51,682 nt of DNA from Dysgonomonas sp. Marseille-P4677 (GTDB taxonomy: Bacteria; Bacteroidota; Bacteroidia; Bacteroidales; Dysgonomonadaceae), in assembly GCF_016652235.1 (NCBI RefSeq), contig NZ_JAEPKU010000014.1, positions 1 through 51,682 of the forward strand, in the 5' to 3' direction. The notes under the pieces are model-generated. The model was given only the letters and a program-made list of their open reading frames with translations. It had not been told where the DNA came from and did no database searches. This document shows, piece by piece, positions 8,519 to 18,468 of the stretch (the first letter of the stretch is position 1; each line of letters starts with the position of its first letter). The translations under genes and the position numbers were made by a program.

Positions 8519-9052
8519 ATGAGAAAAATTAAATTATACATTGCATCATCTATTGATGGTTATATTGCTGGCTCAGACGGAAGTTTAGATTGGCTTTCCG
8601 GATATCCTATTACTCCCGAACTTAATTATGGATATGACCAGTTCTTTGAGTCTGTAGATACTGTTGTTATGGGAGGAAGGACATATCGTGATATTTTAAA
8701 TATGGATGTGATATATCCGTATGAAAGTAAAATATCATACATTATAACTAGGAATCAGATAAATCATTCAAACGAGAATATTCATTTTATTACAGATAAT
8801 ATAGTCGAAAGTATTTCGGATTTGAGAAAGGGGCAAGGAAAAGATATTTGGCTTGTTGGAGGTGGAGAACTGATCTCAATACTCCTAAGCCATGATTTGA
8901 TTGATGAAATGATAATAACATATATTCCAACCTTACTTGGTGATGGAATTCCTCTATTCCCCAAGTCGAAGAAAGAATCTAATTGGAAACTTATTAATAA
9001 CCAGTCTTACAATAATGGTGTTCTAACTATTGAATATCAACGAATAGTGTAG
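8519..9052 (+). CDS. Dihydrofolate-reductase-fold protein (RibD C-terminal family)
   Basis: The protein of 177 residues starts MRKIKLYIASSIDGYIA, then VVMGGRTYRDI, IWLVGGGELI and LLGDGIPLFP. These are the conserved blocks of the RibD C-terminal/YyaP reductases, which bind NADPH in a dihydrofolate-reductase fold. The reading frame is open further upstream, but the extra 36 codons overlap the structured segment and do not look like protein; the ATG at 8519 fits the family. Genes of this type occur beside rteC in other Bacteroides elements. Its substrate is unknown, and trimethoprim resistance should not be assumed. Confidence 0.85.
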   Translation: MRKIKLYIASSIDGYIAGSDGSLDWLSGYPITPELNYGYDQFFESVDTVVMGGRTYRDILNMDVIYPYESKISYIITRNQINHSNENIHFITDNIVESISDLRKGQGKDIWLVGGGELISILLSHDLIDEMIITYIPTLLGDGIPLFPKSKKESNWKLINNQSYNNGVLTIEYQRIV

Positions 9053-9079
9053 ATAAATACATTTTTAATTTACAATATA

Positions 9080-9117
9080 AACTCCCAAGCTATCCCCAAG
9101 TTTGGGAGTTCTTTTTT
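9080..9117 (+). terminator. Rho-independent terminator after the reductase gene
   Basis: A 9-bp stem (9080-9088 with 9102-9110) is followed by a T-run at 9112-9117. It separates the rteC/reductase block from the Xis-like genes, which therefore need their own promoter. Confidence 0.8.
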
Positions 9118-9308
9118 CTATATTATTCTTTCAAAATATCTCACTAAACGACCGTTTTATTGAACTTGAATTTCTGAAAAGATCCTTTCCTCTGATTATT
9201 TTACTCACACTATAAAAACTACCTCTTACACCTACTAAGCATAAGGCAATTAGGACTTTATTCGAAAATACTTATCCCAACATGGGAGTTTAATCTATCA
9301 GTATATCA

Positions 9309-9335
9309 GACCTTTGTATCAAACGAAATTTGATA
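9309..9335 (+). promoter_or_regulatory. Promoter and palindromic operator of the Xis-like pair
   Basis: GACCTTTG (9309-9316) is a 6 of 8 match to TAnnTTTG. Directly after it, TATCAAA (9317-9323) and TTTGATA (9329-9335) form a perfect inverted repeat with a 5-nt spacer that reaches into the ATG at 9335. A protein bound here would block both transcription start and translation. The gap 9118-9308 shows nothing else convincing. Confidence 0.45.
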
Positions 9336-9700
9336 TGGAAGTTATTACAATAGATTCTGAAGCATATAAAAATATAGTAGAGAAGATAGACACTATTGCT
9401 GATTATGTCAAAGGACAGGGAAATCCAAATACTTCTACCAACTTAGACAATGAATGGGTAGACAGTTATGAAGTCTGCACTTTCCTGAAAATAAGCGAAC
9501 GTACATTACAACGTTTACGCACCAATGGAATAATATCTTATTCTATTATTTCTGGTAAAACTTACTATACTATTGCAGAAATCAAACGTGTACTCAAAGA
9601 GCGATTAATAAAATCTACAGATGAGCATCTGCAAGACCTGATAAAAGGTCATCAGGAGTATGCTGAACAAAGGAGGAAGAATAAACCTAAAATGCCATAA
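9335..9700 (+). CDS. Xis-like helix-turn-helix protein 1
   Basis: The 121-residue protein has a winged HTH of the excisionase/MerR-like type in its middle (WVDSYEVCTFLKISERTLQR, then a wing YSIISGKTYYTIAEIKRVL, about residues 41-87). The start is taken as the ATG at 9335; the frame also opens at a TTG 21 nt earlier, inside the -7 element. It is followed after 2 nt by a paralogue. In CTnDOT two small HTH proteins (Xis2c, Xis2d) are encoded together under RteC control and help Int excise the element; this pair likely does the same. Its overlapping palindrome suggests self-regulation. Confidence 0.75.
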   Translation: MEVITIDSEAYKNIVEKIDTIADYVKGQGNPNTSTNLDNEWVDSYEVCTFLKISERTLQRLRTNGIISYSIISGKTYYTIAEIKRVLKERLIKSTDEHLQDLIKGHQEYAEQRRKNKPKMP

Positions 9701-9702
9701 TT

Positions 9703-10065
9703 ATGCTACGAGTAGATGACGAAATATTTGAAGCAAATATCTCAGCTTTGGCTAAACTCATAAAAAGAGTTGAGGAGAAGATAGATAAATTGATAGTCAG
9801 CAGCAATACCGTTATGGATGAGCGTTTACTTGATAATCAGGACTTGTGCCTTTTCTTGAAAGTCACACCTCGTACACTCCAACGGTATCGCAATATGGGA
9901 TTGCTTCCTTTCAAAACGATCTGTCGTCGGAACTACTATCGGGAATCGGATGTAAAAGAGTTTATAGAAAAGTATTTTGGAGGAAAAGATAATCTTACTG
10001 ATAAAGATAAATGGGGAAGAAAAAACAAACGTAGAGATGACGATGAAGAGAGTGTACTAGTTTGA
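9703..10065 (+). CDS. Xis-like helix-turn-helix protein 2
   Basis: The 120-residue paralogue has the same layout: an N-terminal helix-rich part, then an HTH (LLDNQDLCLFLKVTPRTLQRYR) and wing (FKTICRRNYYRESDVKEFI, about residues 44-90), and a basic tail. It follows the first gene after 2 nt, so the two are translated together. It is the likely second excisionase-type DNA-bending or regulatory factor. Immediately after its stop, sequence homologous to the large methylase/helicase gene begins, a sign that the rest of the CTnDOT-like excision operon (orf3, exc) has been lost or replaced. Confidence 0.75.
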   Translation: MLRVDDEIFEANISALAKLIKRVEEKIDKLIVSSNTVMDERLLDNQDLCLFLKVTPRTLQRYRNMGLLPFKTICRRNYYRESDVKEFIEKYFGGKDNLTDKDKWGRKNKRRDDDEESVLV

Positions 10066-10077
10066 TTATTTTTTATT

Positions 10078-10200
10078 GATTTGGATCAGCGAGGGGGGAG
10101 AGGAGCCAGAAAAGGCAATGAAGTAGCAAGGTTATATGCCGATAATAAAGTAGATAATATTATGTATGCAAACCATGCATACATAACAGGCACATTATGA
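10078..10200 (+). pseudogene. Fragment of a methylase/helicase gene (helicase motif VI)
   Basis: Positions 10078-10170 align without gaps to 13494-13586 (opposite strand) inside the intact giant gene; I count 68 of 93 identical bases. The translation (DLDQ..GR.ARKGNEVARLYADNK) is the C-terminal helicase motif. The frame then runs into unrelated residues and a stop at 10198. It is a remnant of a diverged second copy, not a recent duplication. Confidence 0.75.
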
Positions 10201-10402
10201 GTCTTAAATAATCCTTTGACATTTGCTGCCATCTTTTCATAAACATTTTTTCAAATTGTATACCTTCTAAGACAAAAAGAGAATCTCTAAAATAAAAATA
10301 ACCATATCCTCTTGATACAAAATCTTTATAATAAGAACGACTAATATAGAAGCTTATCGCATCTGACAGATTCTTTGCCCCTACACTATTTTCTACTCGA
10401 TA
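10160..10402 (-). pseudogene. Open fragment of unknown gene
   Basis: The minus strand is open for 80 codons between stops, without a suitable start until a Met two-thirds along. It reads like real protein (AISFYISRSYYKDFVSRGYG, then EKMFMKRWQQ), but I do not recognise it. It overlaps the end of the helicase fragment and lies in a zone of gene remnants, so it is probably the tail of a truncated gene. Confidence 0.3.
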
Positions 10403-10628
10403 TTATTAACACAATATTCATCAATATCACAAGCCCTGCCCAAGAACGTTTAGGCGGGGGCTTATAATATTTGAAGTTTATTTAGAGTAAATCATTTTTT
10501 TAGTAACACAAGAGAGACAGAAAAATATAATTGAAATAGTACGTAAGATATCTTTCTCCCATTTTGTGAAAATAACTTCTGATTTTTTAGAATAATATAA
10601 AGTTGGTAAGATATTGTCATTAATGTTC

Positions 10629-10870
10629 TTATAACCCTGTTTCGTCATCCAACTCTTTGGCATTGAAGAGATATGGAGTATTCCACTTGTTGTTACGTTC
10701 TTCGATGAACACCTCACCAAACGGAACATACTCGATAAGAAGCTGACTTATTATCTGCTCCTGCATAAGTTCCTGTTGCCGATGCCAGACGATACAAACC
10801 ATCGTAAGTATAAGTATGCTCCATCTGACCTCCCATACCTGTTGCCGGACGTGATGCTCTAGAGCGAATG
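10629..10870 (-). pseudogene. Rhs/YD-repeat core remnant
   Basis: On the minus strand, YTYDGLYRLASATGTYAG (a YD repeat) is joined by an internal deletion and frame break to EYVPFGEVFIEERNNKWNTP and LFNAKELDDETGL, then a stop. The second part matches the Rhs core of the gene at 11387-12424: the 98 bp at 10639-10736 correspond to 12204-12301. It is a broken second Rhs copy. No complete frame remains, and an 83-codon minus-strand frame at 10478-10729 is in another phase. Confidence 0.7.
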
Positions 10871-10928
10871 ATTACTGTTCATCTACCGACAAGCCTGACA
10901 CAACCCAACAGAAATCGTGCGGTAGTGG

Positions 10929-10961
10929 AAAAAATAGGGACGACCTAATTATCGTCCCTAT
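10929..10961 (-). terminator. Terminator of the Rhs toxin/immunity operon
   Basis: A perfect 10-bp stem (10934-10943 with 10952-10961) with an 8-nt loop is followed on the minus strand by six T (10929-10934). It lies 52 bp after the stop of the immunity candidate and ends that transcript. Confidence 0.8.
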
Positions 10962-11012
10962 CCATTCAAAGGTTTCTTGTAAAAAATATCCAATCACTTA
11001 TAATAGCAGTAC

Positions 11013-11390
11013 TTAATTCGATGCACTACCACTGTTTAACAATAAATTACTTAATTTTCTTGAGGTACTTTTATCCATTAAATAAGTGAGACCTTCAATA
11101 CTGAAAAATTCCTTATCTTTATCTATAATTACGGAATTTTGATTCTTTTTTTTAAATATTAAAGTTTCTCTTGAAATAAATACAGCAGGACTTCTTTTTG
11201 ATAATTTAATCAAATTAATAATGTGATTTATTTTATCCCTATCAGTAATTACGATAGAATCAGTAACTGACGTTTTATAATAAACTTCATCAACCTCAGA
11301 AAATAATTCCTTTTCCATCTTTCCATTTGTTGTTATACATCCATACAGAAGACCTAAAAGCGACATCAAATATAAATATTTCATAATCAT
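11013..11390 (-). CDS. Lipoprotein, probable immunity protein for the Rhs toxin tip
   Basis: The 125-residue protein has a lipoprotein signal (MSLLGLLYGC). The rest is a small mixed alpha/beta chain I do not recognise. Its ATG overlaps the stop codon of the Rhs C-terminal gene (11387-11390), so the two are translationally coupled, and a terminator follows. A small gene coupled behind an Rhs toxin tip is usually the immunity gene. A periplasmic lipoprotein would fit a toxin that acts in the periplasm or on the cell envelope. Function is inferred from position only. Confidence 0.6.
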   Translation of the reverse strand: MIMKYLYLMSLLGLLYGCITTNGKMEKELFSEVDEVYYKTSVTDSIVITDRDKINHIINLIKLSKRSPAVFISRETLIFKKKNQNSVIIDKDKEFFSIEGLTYLMDKSTSRKLSNLLLNSGSASN

Positions 11391-12424
11391 TTTTCCTTTT
11401 CTCCCTTTAATCCCCCTCTAAAAGAATTGTCTATATTACTACCAGGATCGACTAATATCGTACCTGAAATATCCCCATTATCTACTTTTTTAGTAATATC
11501 TTTCCATAACTTATTTGGTGTTATGGATCTTATTAAGAATGTAAAGATATTTTCTTTGCCTAATTTTTTCTTAAAGACGGTTTTATGAAGTACCTCGCTA
11601 ACATATGTCGCACAATTAAAAGATTTTCCTTGATACTTATGCTTATTTGCATTCAAATAACTAGCTTTTTCGTGAGCTTGTTGATCTGTATCATAATCTG
11701 TATGCAACTGTAGAACACCTTCTTGCATAATATCTTCTTTAGGAATTCCTGTATCACTTAAAGGGTTATAAGGGTGTAGCTTTGTTAAATTATCACTAGT
11801 AAATTCAGATATGTCAGAAATTATAACACCGTCCTTTCCGGCATCATGCGATCTATATCAATCTACAGTCGATAATGCACCTTTTACTCCAGCCAAATTT
11901 ACTCCTTCTTGAGGCCAATTATCATAGTAGGTAAATGTCCCATTTGGAACCATGACCTCCTTTCCATCTATTGTAGTCTTTTCATAATTAGAAATTGCAA
12001 CTCCAGCATGACCTACTTGACCATTAGACGTCGTCCATATAATAATAAAAATATCTTTTCCATCTGGATCAATAAACTTGATCGGATTCTGGAAAGTATA
12101 AGCATATGTAGATATATTCGGATACTTCTCCTGTAGCGGGTCAGTACTTATCCATAGACTAATTCTTGGATCATAATAGCGTGCTCCATAATAGTATAGT
12201 CCTGTTTCTTCATCCAACTCTTTGGCATTGAAGAGATACGGAGTGTTCCAACGGTTATTTCTTTCTTCTATAAAGACTTCTCTAAACGGAACATACTCGA
12301 TATGCTGAACTACTTCGCCGTCTAAATTAGTAATTAGCGACGAACTATCCAAATGATCGGAGTGATAATAATACTGGAACAGTTCAGGATTGTCATTCTC
12401 TTGCGGTACGAATGATTTAGTCAT
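11387..12424 (-). pseudogene. Orphan Rhs C-terminal toxin, split by one in-frame TGA
   Basis: The frame runs 345 codons with a single TGA at codon 189 (11858-11860). Codons 1-124 are the end of an Rhs core (YYYHSDHLDSSSLITNLDGE, YYYGARYYDPR, then PDGKD), the usual junction with a variable toxin tip. The tip holds GHAGVAI (His 139) before the stop and FNCATYVSEVL (Cys 271) after it. His before Cys resembles permuted NlpC/P60 (LRAT-like) enzymes. The stop reads VD-stop-YRSHD and could come from TGG by one change. The core is cut off upstream where the methylase/helicase gene ends, so the rest of the Rhs protein is missing. The two halves may also be read as separate ORFs (11858-12424 and 11387-11728). 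Confidence 0.7.
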
Positions 12425-12458
12425 CGGTTTGTCATCACAGCAGAAACCACCTCCATTT

Positions 12459-15400
12459 TTAAATTCTCATCTTATAAGGCTGTTGCTCCTGCCTATTCTC
12501 CTCCGAATCAACTTTTCCAATTAAAATTCTATCCCTATTAGCATCAATAATATCCTTGATGCTCATGGGTTCGCCCGAACGAATAGAATTATCCGTTACA
12601 CTAACTTTAGGAGTAGAGTCTACAACCTGTGCTTCCTGCACAGGATCATCCTTTGTTTTGAGCGTTTGTAGAATTTGCCTGTCTAAAGTAATAAGTTGTT
12701 CTTTTAGGTCTTTCAATTCAGGATCTTTTTTGAATATCGAGTTTATAACCTCTTTGAGTATAGGTAGGTCTTTAGACAAACGCTCGTTATCGGTCTGGTA
12801 TTTCTCAATCAGTTTCGGAATACGCTCCAAAGCATTGAGAAAATTCATAGATGCCAATTTCGGATCAGTGGCAATATGACCATTATTGTAATTGTATTTG
12901 ATACCACCTTCTCCCTCAATAAAGAAACGGTTGTCTTTAAAAACAGAGCCTTCTTTTTGACTTTCCTCTGTTTTGACAAGCAACCTAAAGCCATAAAGTT
13001 CTCCAATCTTAAAATACTCGCCGTTGGTTCGGGCATTGTCTGAAAGTTGATTCAACTTTTCTCCGACTATTTTAATGTCATTGGAATTAATTCCCTCCAA
13101 TTGAATTGGATTAAGTTTATTCCCATCTTTATCCACCTGAACACGGGCATTGAAATCATCCCAGTCCTTTTGAATACGGCTAAGCATCTGGGTATTCCCT
13201 TCAATAGTGCGTGCACTGTCCTCAAACTTGAAAGTCGCCGAAGATTTACTTTTGATAAAGGCTTTTTTCTCACTCTCCAAAGCGTTGATTTTCTTTTCCA
13301 ATTTGGCTTTTTCCAACAGATCTGTATTACCCGAAAGAATAGCCACATACTCCGAAAAATTCATACCCGCACTTTCGTCCATACTGCCCTCATCAATGGT
13401 ACGGCTACCCATGCTGTTGTTCTTTAACTGATTGATAAAGGTCTGTTTGTTCTGCAATAGGTTAAACTTGTAAGAGTCCAAGCTCTTTTCGACTGCATAG
13501 ATTAATACATCTACCTTGTTATCGGCATATAGTTTGGCTATTTCATTACCTTTTCTGATTGCCCGACCATCACGCTGTTGCAAATCCGAAGGTCGCCACG
13601 GCGTATCTAAATGATGAATAGCTATGGCACGTTGTTGTGCGTTTACACCTGTTCCCAACATAGAGGTAGAGCCGAATAAAACACGAATACGTCCCTCATT
13701 CATCCCATCTATCATTGCTTTACGAGCCTTGTCCGTTTTAGCCTCCTGAATAAAGCGAACTTCATGGGCAGGAATGTTATGATCTTCCACCAGTTTACGC
13801 TTAATCTCCGAATAGGGATTCCATTCATTGGGCTTGTATGTTCCCAAATCAGAAAATACAAATTGTGTCCCTTTATACGAATTGTACTGATTGTAATATT
13901 CTGCAATTTTAGCAGCACAATGCGAAGCTTTGTTGTCGATATGATCGCCATAGTGCGGACTAATCATACGCATATCGAGCGACATCTTTCGGGCATAGTC
14001 GGTCGCAATCAACATCTTTGCCTTCTCTTCACTATCCGACAATGGGGCTCGTCCGAGTAGGGTGGCATCGCCACTCTTGGCGAACTCCATCAACTTTCCA
14101 ATAAATATCTCCTGTTGTGGAGTCGGTGGAATATTATACAGAACTTCGTTCTTCTCCGGTCTGTCAATACCAATATCCTTTGCTGTACGAAAATCTGTTA
14201 TCTCTGCATAAAAATTAGCCAACTCAGGAACTTTGATAAAATACCGGAAGCGTTCTTTCTGCACAATCTGATTGGTAACCGAGAACTCATAATCAGTCGT
14301 TTTCTTGGCATAGATTGCTGCCCAAGCATCGAAAGAATTGACACCCTGTTTCTCCAACTCTTTCGGACGTAAATATTTGAAGAGCAAGTAAAGCTCTGTT
14401 AAAGAGTTGGAAATAGTTGTACCCGAAAGAAATGTAGCACCTAAGTCTTTGCCTGTACGCTCTTGAATAGTACGCAAAGCAAAAAGCATATTCAAAGCTC
14501 GCTGACTGCCTTCAGGATTACCCAATCCCGCCACTCTATCGTGACGAGTGGTAAAGGTCAGATTTTTGAACTGATGCGATTCATCTACAAATAGATGGTC
14601 GATGCCCATCATCTTAAAATCGACTACGTCGTCTGTTCGATTTTTAATTTGGTCTGCTAATACACTTAGTTTTACTTCCAGATTATTCTTTCGTATCTCC
14701 AAGCCTCTCAGCATACGTTTAGATGCAGCTTTACCCGTCATTGATTGAAGTACCCGAAGGTTCTCCTCTACCGAATCCAATTCTTCTTGGAATATCCGCT
14801 GTTGCATTTCAGGTGATTGAGGTATTTTCCCGAACTGGTCGTGTGTTAAAATAATGGCATCCCAAGAATTATTCTTTATCTCGTTAAAAATCTTTACCCG
14901 TTTGGATGGTGTAAAGTCTTCTTTGCCGGGATAGAGAATCTTTGCATTCGGATAAGCTGTCTTAAAGGTATGGGCTATTTCGTGTACGTTGGCTTTCAGC
15001 CCCAATATCATCGGCTTATTAACCAATCCCAATCGCTTCATTTCATAAGCAGCAACACACATAATAAGTGTTTTTCCTCCACCGACCTCATGGTCTGCAA
15101 TACCTCCACCCATCAATTTCTGCATCCAAATACAATCCTTTTGACTCGGATAAAGGTCGGGTATTCCCAACCCTTTGAGATCTAAATCAGGAAAGGTTTG
15201 ATGTGAGCCGTCATACTGTGGACGGACATAACAATTGAACTTCTGATTGTATAAATCAGCTAACTTATTCTGAAAGTCGGACGATTGCTCATTGAGCCAG
15301 TTCGTAAAACCATTTCGTATTTCATCTATCTTGGAATTGGCAAGTTGTATGGCTTCCGAGTCGGCAACCTTTACTTTTTTCTGCTCTCCGTTATCATCCA

Positions 15401-17822
15401 ATACCTGAATAGTCTTGGTTATATTCGGAGTAGTGTTCAGTAACGCATTTTTCAATAAATGAATACCCGTGAATAATTGGCTCTCGCTTTGTACGGCAAA
15501 TTTTTCCCGAATAATCAGATTGTTACTGTTAGTCGATACATTAAAATCATCACGGGATGCGTAATATTCAATGTTTACATCGGCTTCAAATAGCTGTGAG
15601 GCATAGTCCCGATAGATTTGCATCGGTATCCATCGTTCCCCAAAGTTAAAATCAAGCTCGGCATACTGTATCGGTTGTGGCATTGCATCCTGTAAAGCTT
15701 TAAGTGAGATTTGTGCATGTTTGTCTTCGGGATTATTCAGTACGTATCGCTTTACCTGTGCTTCTTTCTCGACTACATTCCCTGCAATAAACTTATCACG
15801 AATCTCATAGTTTTTAATGAGTGGATTGAAATAGATCTGTCCCTCTAAATCTCGGATTATATCATCTCTATTTTGATTGTCCAACAAAGATGACATATAA
15901 TCCAATCGTATTTCTCCATATTTGTTGAGAGAAGCAACCAAAGCCTCGTGCGAGGTTTCGGCGTGTTTAATTTCATTGGGATTAAAGGCAACAGGTTTGT
16001 GAAAAATATCCGCTTTCTGAAATTTCCCATTCACCGAACGTTCCAAAGAAAGTATCTGTACACCTCCTGTATCCATCTTGAAAATATCCAGATTCTTCTT
16101 GTCGTTGAGATTTCCGTATCGTTTGATAAAATTATTATAGACGATATTCAGGTTGCTTCGAAGCGAAGCGTGTTCTGTCAGATGTTTGGCTTCGTGATTA
16201 TATAAAGTGTGATAGATATCCCGAATCTCAATATAACGGCTGATTTTGGCTTTCTGTACAAAATCTATATCCATCGGTTGAAACTTCGCTCCATCCCGAT
16301 AACGTTCTTTCAAGTAACCGACTTGTCCCAAGTCTTCAACCAGAGAGCCTTGCTTGTGGTATTCTTGTAATTCTCCGCTATAGGATCGAAGCTCCATAGG
16401 TAATTTGGGAGCTTCCTCTTTAGGAGAAATTTTCTTTTCTTCTTTGTCTTTGGAAAACAGACTAAGTTGAACAGGCTTTTGATTAGCATTGACTTTTCGT
16501 TTCTTACCTCTGCTTGGTTTAATCTGTGTTCGTTCTTCCTGTGAAAAACCGAGCAGATCGTATAAGGACATTGTTGATTGAGAAACATCCAATTCGATAG
16601 TTTGCTGTTTTTGGGGGACAGGCTCTAGTTTCGGTACTGAAGGAATACTGATCTTTTGAGCAGCTACAGTATGTGTATTGTACAAATCCAAACTTATATT
16701 TTGTTTAAAATCAGCCTGTAACATCTTACTTAAGTCCGTTGCAATTCTCTCTATTCCTCCATCATGTAGAAATACTTGCGCAGGTCTGCCGTAGGGATCT
16801 GTATCTATAAGCCCTCTGGTATGGACCACTCGCTCTGTATTATTGAAATAACTATTGGTAGTTACATTTGAAGTAATTTCAGATATTGTCAAAAATTTCT
16901 TCTCCGATTCTGTTAATGCCTGTTTGTTTGTGTTCTTTTGAAGAATGATTAAATCGCTACCGACTTCCGTTCCTGCATTATCTACAAACAGATTATTTGG
17001 TAAACGAACGGCAGATACAAGGTTGGTATGATCCATCAGCCACTTTCTTACGGTCTGATTATTTGGCGAGTTTAATACCCCTTGCGATGTGATGAATGCC
17101 AATACGCCACCATCACGCAAAGTCTCCACTCCTTTGATAAAAAAGTAGTTATGAATAGCTCGTGTAGCATCCCTATGTAGTTTATCGGTTTTCATAAATT
17201 CCGCATCAAAGACACTCATTTCTCCAAAGGGGATATTAGAGGTTACGACATCGAAATAGTTGTTGTAGCGACTTTCAATCGTTTCAAAACCTTCAACTAA
17301 AACTCTATCATCCGGATTGATACGAGAAAGTATTTTACCTGTGAGCAGATCTTTTTCAAAGTTTGTAATCTCTGCTTTTAAATATCGAGAAGAAAATGCA
17401 GAAGAAAATGCTCCCATTCCTGCGGATGGGTCCAATAAACGATTTACTTCGAGTTTGCTTTCTCGAAAAGCATCCGATATGGTTTGTACGACTAAAGGTG
17501 GGGTATAAAATGCAGATAGCACAGAATTCTTGATGCTATTAAAATATAGCTTGTATTCCAGTGCTGAATTGGTGTTTTCTCTAATAACCTGATGCAGTTC
17601 GGCAACCATCGGGAAAAGGTCCAGTTCCGACTTTGCCCAATGTACTGTGTCTGACAAACTATTTACAGGATTGAGCACACATTTGAGTCCTCCAAAACCT
17701 GAATATTGCATCAATACATCCTGTTCATATTCTGTAATAGTCCTTTGTTCTCTTTCAAGGCTAAGGACAATCTTGATAGCATCAATATTGGCTCTAAGAT
17801 GAGCTTTTTTATTATAGCTCAT
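12459..17822 (-). CDS. Giant N6-adenine methylase / SNF2-like helicase
   Basis: The 1787-residue protein joins an N-terminal adenine methyltransferase (SAM motif [11 protein letters not shown] at about 129-139; catalytic NIPFG at 196-200, a variant of NPPF/Y) to a C-terminal SF2/SNF2 helicase (Walker A VGGGKT near 912-917, DESH near 1077, motif [15 protein letters not shown] near 1411-1423). QLSLF at 452-456 matches the beta-clamp binding motif. This architecture is standard in Bacteroides ICEs and resembles phage P1 DarB, an antirestriction protein; protection of transferred DNA is plausible but unproven. It overlaps the DUF1896 gene by 11 nt and ends the three-gene minus-strand operon. Confidence 0.85.
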   Translation of the reverse strand: MSYNKKAHLRANIDAIKIVLSLEREQRTITEYEQDVLMQYSGFGGLKCVLNPVNSLSDTVHWAKSELDLFPMVAELHQVIRENTNSALEYKLYFNSIKNSVLSAFYTPPLVVQTISDAFRESKLEVNRLLDPSAGMGAFSSAFSSRYLKAEITNFEKDLLTGKILSRINPDDRVLVEGFETIESRYNNYFDVVTSNIPFGEMSVFDAEFMKTDKLHRDATRAIHNYFFIKGVETLRDGGVLAFITSQGVLNSPNNQTVRKWLMDHTNLVSAVRLPNNLFVDNAGTEVGSDLIILQKNTNKQALTESEKKFLTISEITSNVTTNSYFNNTERVVHTRGLIDTDPYGRPAQVFLHDGGIERIATDLSKMLQADFKQNISLDLYNTHTVAAQKISIPSVPKLEPVPQKQQTIELDVSQSTMSLYDLLGFSQEERTQIKPSRGKKRKVNANQKPVQLSLFSKDKEEKKISPKEEAPKLPMELRSYSGELQEYHKQGSLVEDLGQVGYLKERYRDGAKFQPMDIDFVQKAKISRYIEIRDIYHTLYNHEAKHLTEHASLRSNLNIVYNNFIKRYGNLNDKKNLDIFKMDTGGVQILSLERSVNGKFQKADIFHKPVAFNPNEIKHAETSHEALVASLNKYGEIRLDYMSSLLDNQNRDDIIRDLEGQIYFNPLIKNYEIRDKFIAGNVVEKEAQVKRYVLNNPEDKHAQISLKALQDAMPQPIQYAELDFNFGERWIPMQIYRDYASQLFEADVNIEYYASRDDFNVSTNSNNLIIREKFAVQSESQLFTGIHLLKNALLNTTPNITKTIQVLDDNGEQKKVKVADSEAIQLANSKIDEIRNGFTNWLNEQSSDFQNKLADLYNQKFNCYVRPQYDGSHQTFPDLDLKGLGIPDLYPSQKDCIWMQKLMGGGIADHEVGGGKTLIMCVAAYEMKRLGLVNKPMILGLKANVHEIAHTFKTAYPNAKILYPGKEDFTPSKRVKIFNEIKNNSWDAIILTHDQFGKIPQSPEMQQRIFQEELDSVEENLRVLQSMTGKAASKRMLRGLEIRKNNLEVKLSVLADQIKNRTDDVVDFKMMGIDHLFVDESHQFKNLTFTTRHDRVAGLGNPEGSQRALNMLFALRTIQERTGKDLGATFLSGTTISNSLTELYLLFKYLRPKELEKQGVNSFDAWAAIYAKKTTDYEFSVTNQIVQKERFRYFIKVPELANFYAEITDFRTAKDIGIDRPEKNEVLYNIPPTPQQEIFIGKLMEFAKSGDATLLGRAPLSDSEEKAKMLIATDYARKMSLDMRMISPHYGDHIDNKASHCAAKIAEYYNQYNSYKGTQFVFSDLGTYKPNEWNPYSEIKRKLVEDHNIPAHEVRFIQEAKTDKARKAMIDGMNEGRIRVLFGSTSMLGTGVNAQQRAIAIHHLDTPWRPSDLQQRDGRAIRKGNEIAKLYADNKVDVLIYAVEKSLDSYKFNLLQNKQTFINQLKNNSMGSRTIDEGSMDESAGMNFSEYVAILSGNTDLLEKAKLEKKINALESEKKAFIKSKSSATFKFEDSARTIEGNTQMLSRIQKDWDDFNARVQVDKDGNKLNPIQLEGINSNDIKIVGEKLNQLSDNARTNGEYFKIGELYGFRLLVKTEESQKEGSVFKDNRFFIEGEGGIKYNYNNGHIATDPKLASMNFLNALERIPKLIEKYQTDNERLSKDLPILKEVINSIFKKDPELKDLKEQLITLDRQILQTLKTKDDPVQEAQVVDSTPKVSVTDNSIRSGEPMSIKDIIDANRDRILIGKVDSEENRQEQQPYKMRI

Positions 17823-18249
17823 TTTGTTCCTCCCAAATATCGATTTGACCTGTCAGTTCCGTATAGAGTTGATTGTATTCAGGGGAATTGGCAAACTCAT
17901 CGTGCAGAGTATATTCGGCAAAGACTTCTTCACAAAAAGGAAGGAGCAACAAGGTCTTTTGATCAACTTCGTTTTCGTGGATATAGGAAAATTCTTCCCA
18001 AAGGATATTGCGTATGGTATCAAACTTGGAGAACAGAAGCCCTGTGTACAGACTTTTGGTTGCTATCTCTTCGGCTCGGTCGTGCGAGTATCCATCCTTT
18101 TTAGATTTGGAGTAAATTTCTGAGGCGATATCAGCACGTACTTTTATAAACTTGTAGTCGTAAGCTATTTGTGGGTGGCTTTCTTTGAGAAACGAATGGA
18201 GCAATAAGCCATAGTAGGATAGCTCCTCTATTTTATTTTTGGATTTCAT
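17812..18249 (-). CDS. DUF1896 protein
   Basis: The 145-residue protein fits the DUF1896 family found in Bacteroidetes conjugative elements: [17 protein letters not shown] at the start, [12 protein letters not shown] in the middle and [14 protein letters not shown] with [10 protein letters not shown] near the end. It is soluble and mostly helical. It overlaps the methylase/helicase gene by 11 nt, and the two genes travel together in related elements, so a shared role in handling element DNA is likely. No biochemical activity is known to me. Confidence 0.8.
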   Translation of the reverse strand: MKSKNKIEELSYYGLLLHSFLKESHPQIAYDYKFIKVRADIASEIYSKSKKDGYSHDRAEEIATKSLYTGLLFSKFDTIRNILWEEFSYIHENEVDQKTLLLLPFCEEVFAEYTLHDEFANSPEYNQLYTELTGQIDIWEEQNEL

Positions 18250-18322
18250 ATTTTAGGAAAATTAGTGGAGGTCTTATCCAGACCGTTTTTTGAAATGGAA
18301 TTTTGCTTGTTAAAAGCAGAAC

Positions 18323-18349
18323 GGCTCTTGGGTTTTCATCCCAAGAGCC
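18323..18349. terminator. Strong hairpin between the DUF3945 and DUF1896 genes
   Basis: GGCTCTTGGG (18323-18332) pairs perfectly with 18340-18349 around a 7-nt loop. Neither side has a clean T-run. It may be a partial terminator or a stability element in the 219-bp gap of the minus-strand operon, and would lower expression of the downstream genes relative to the first. Confidence 0.5.
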
Positions 18350-18468
18350 TCCACCAATTCCTCAATTATTACAAGTAACCATTGTACCTCCCGATACCAT
18401 AGTAACTATAAAGTAATATTGTAGAAATCAGTGGTAAATATACAGAATTATCTCTTAGGAGTTTTCAT

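Noticed and set aside
8519-9052. Trimethoprim resistance gene
   Set aside because: The motifs are those of the RibD C-terminal family, not of the known resistance-type dihydrofolate reductases.
10478-10729. 83-codon minus-strand frame starting near 10729
   Set aside because: It is in another phase than the Rhs core remnant that covers the same bases, and its translation has no family features.
11858-11860. TGA in the Rhs gene as a selenocysteine codon or a recoded codon
   Set aside because: No Sec-insertion hairpin is evident, other genes here use TGA as stop, and the context (VD-x-YRSHD) fits a TGG to TGA change better.
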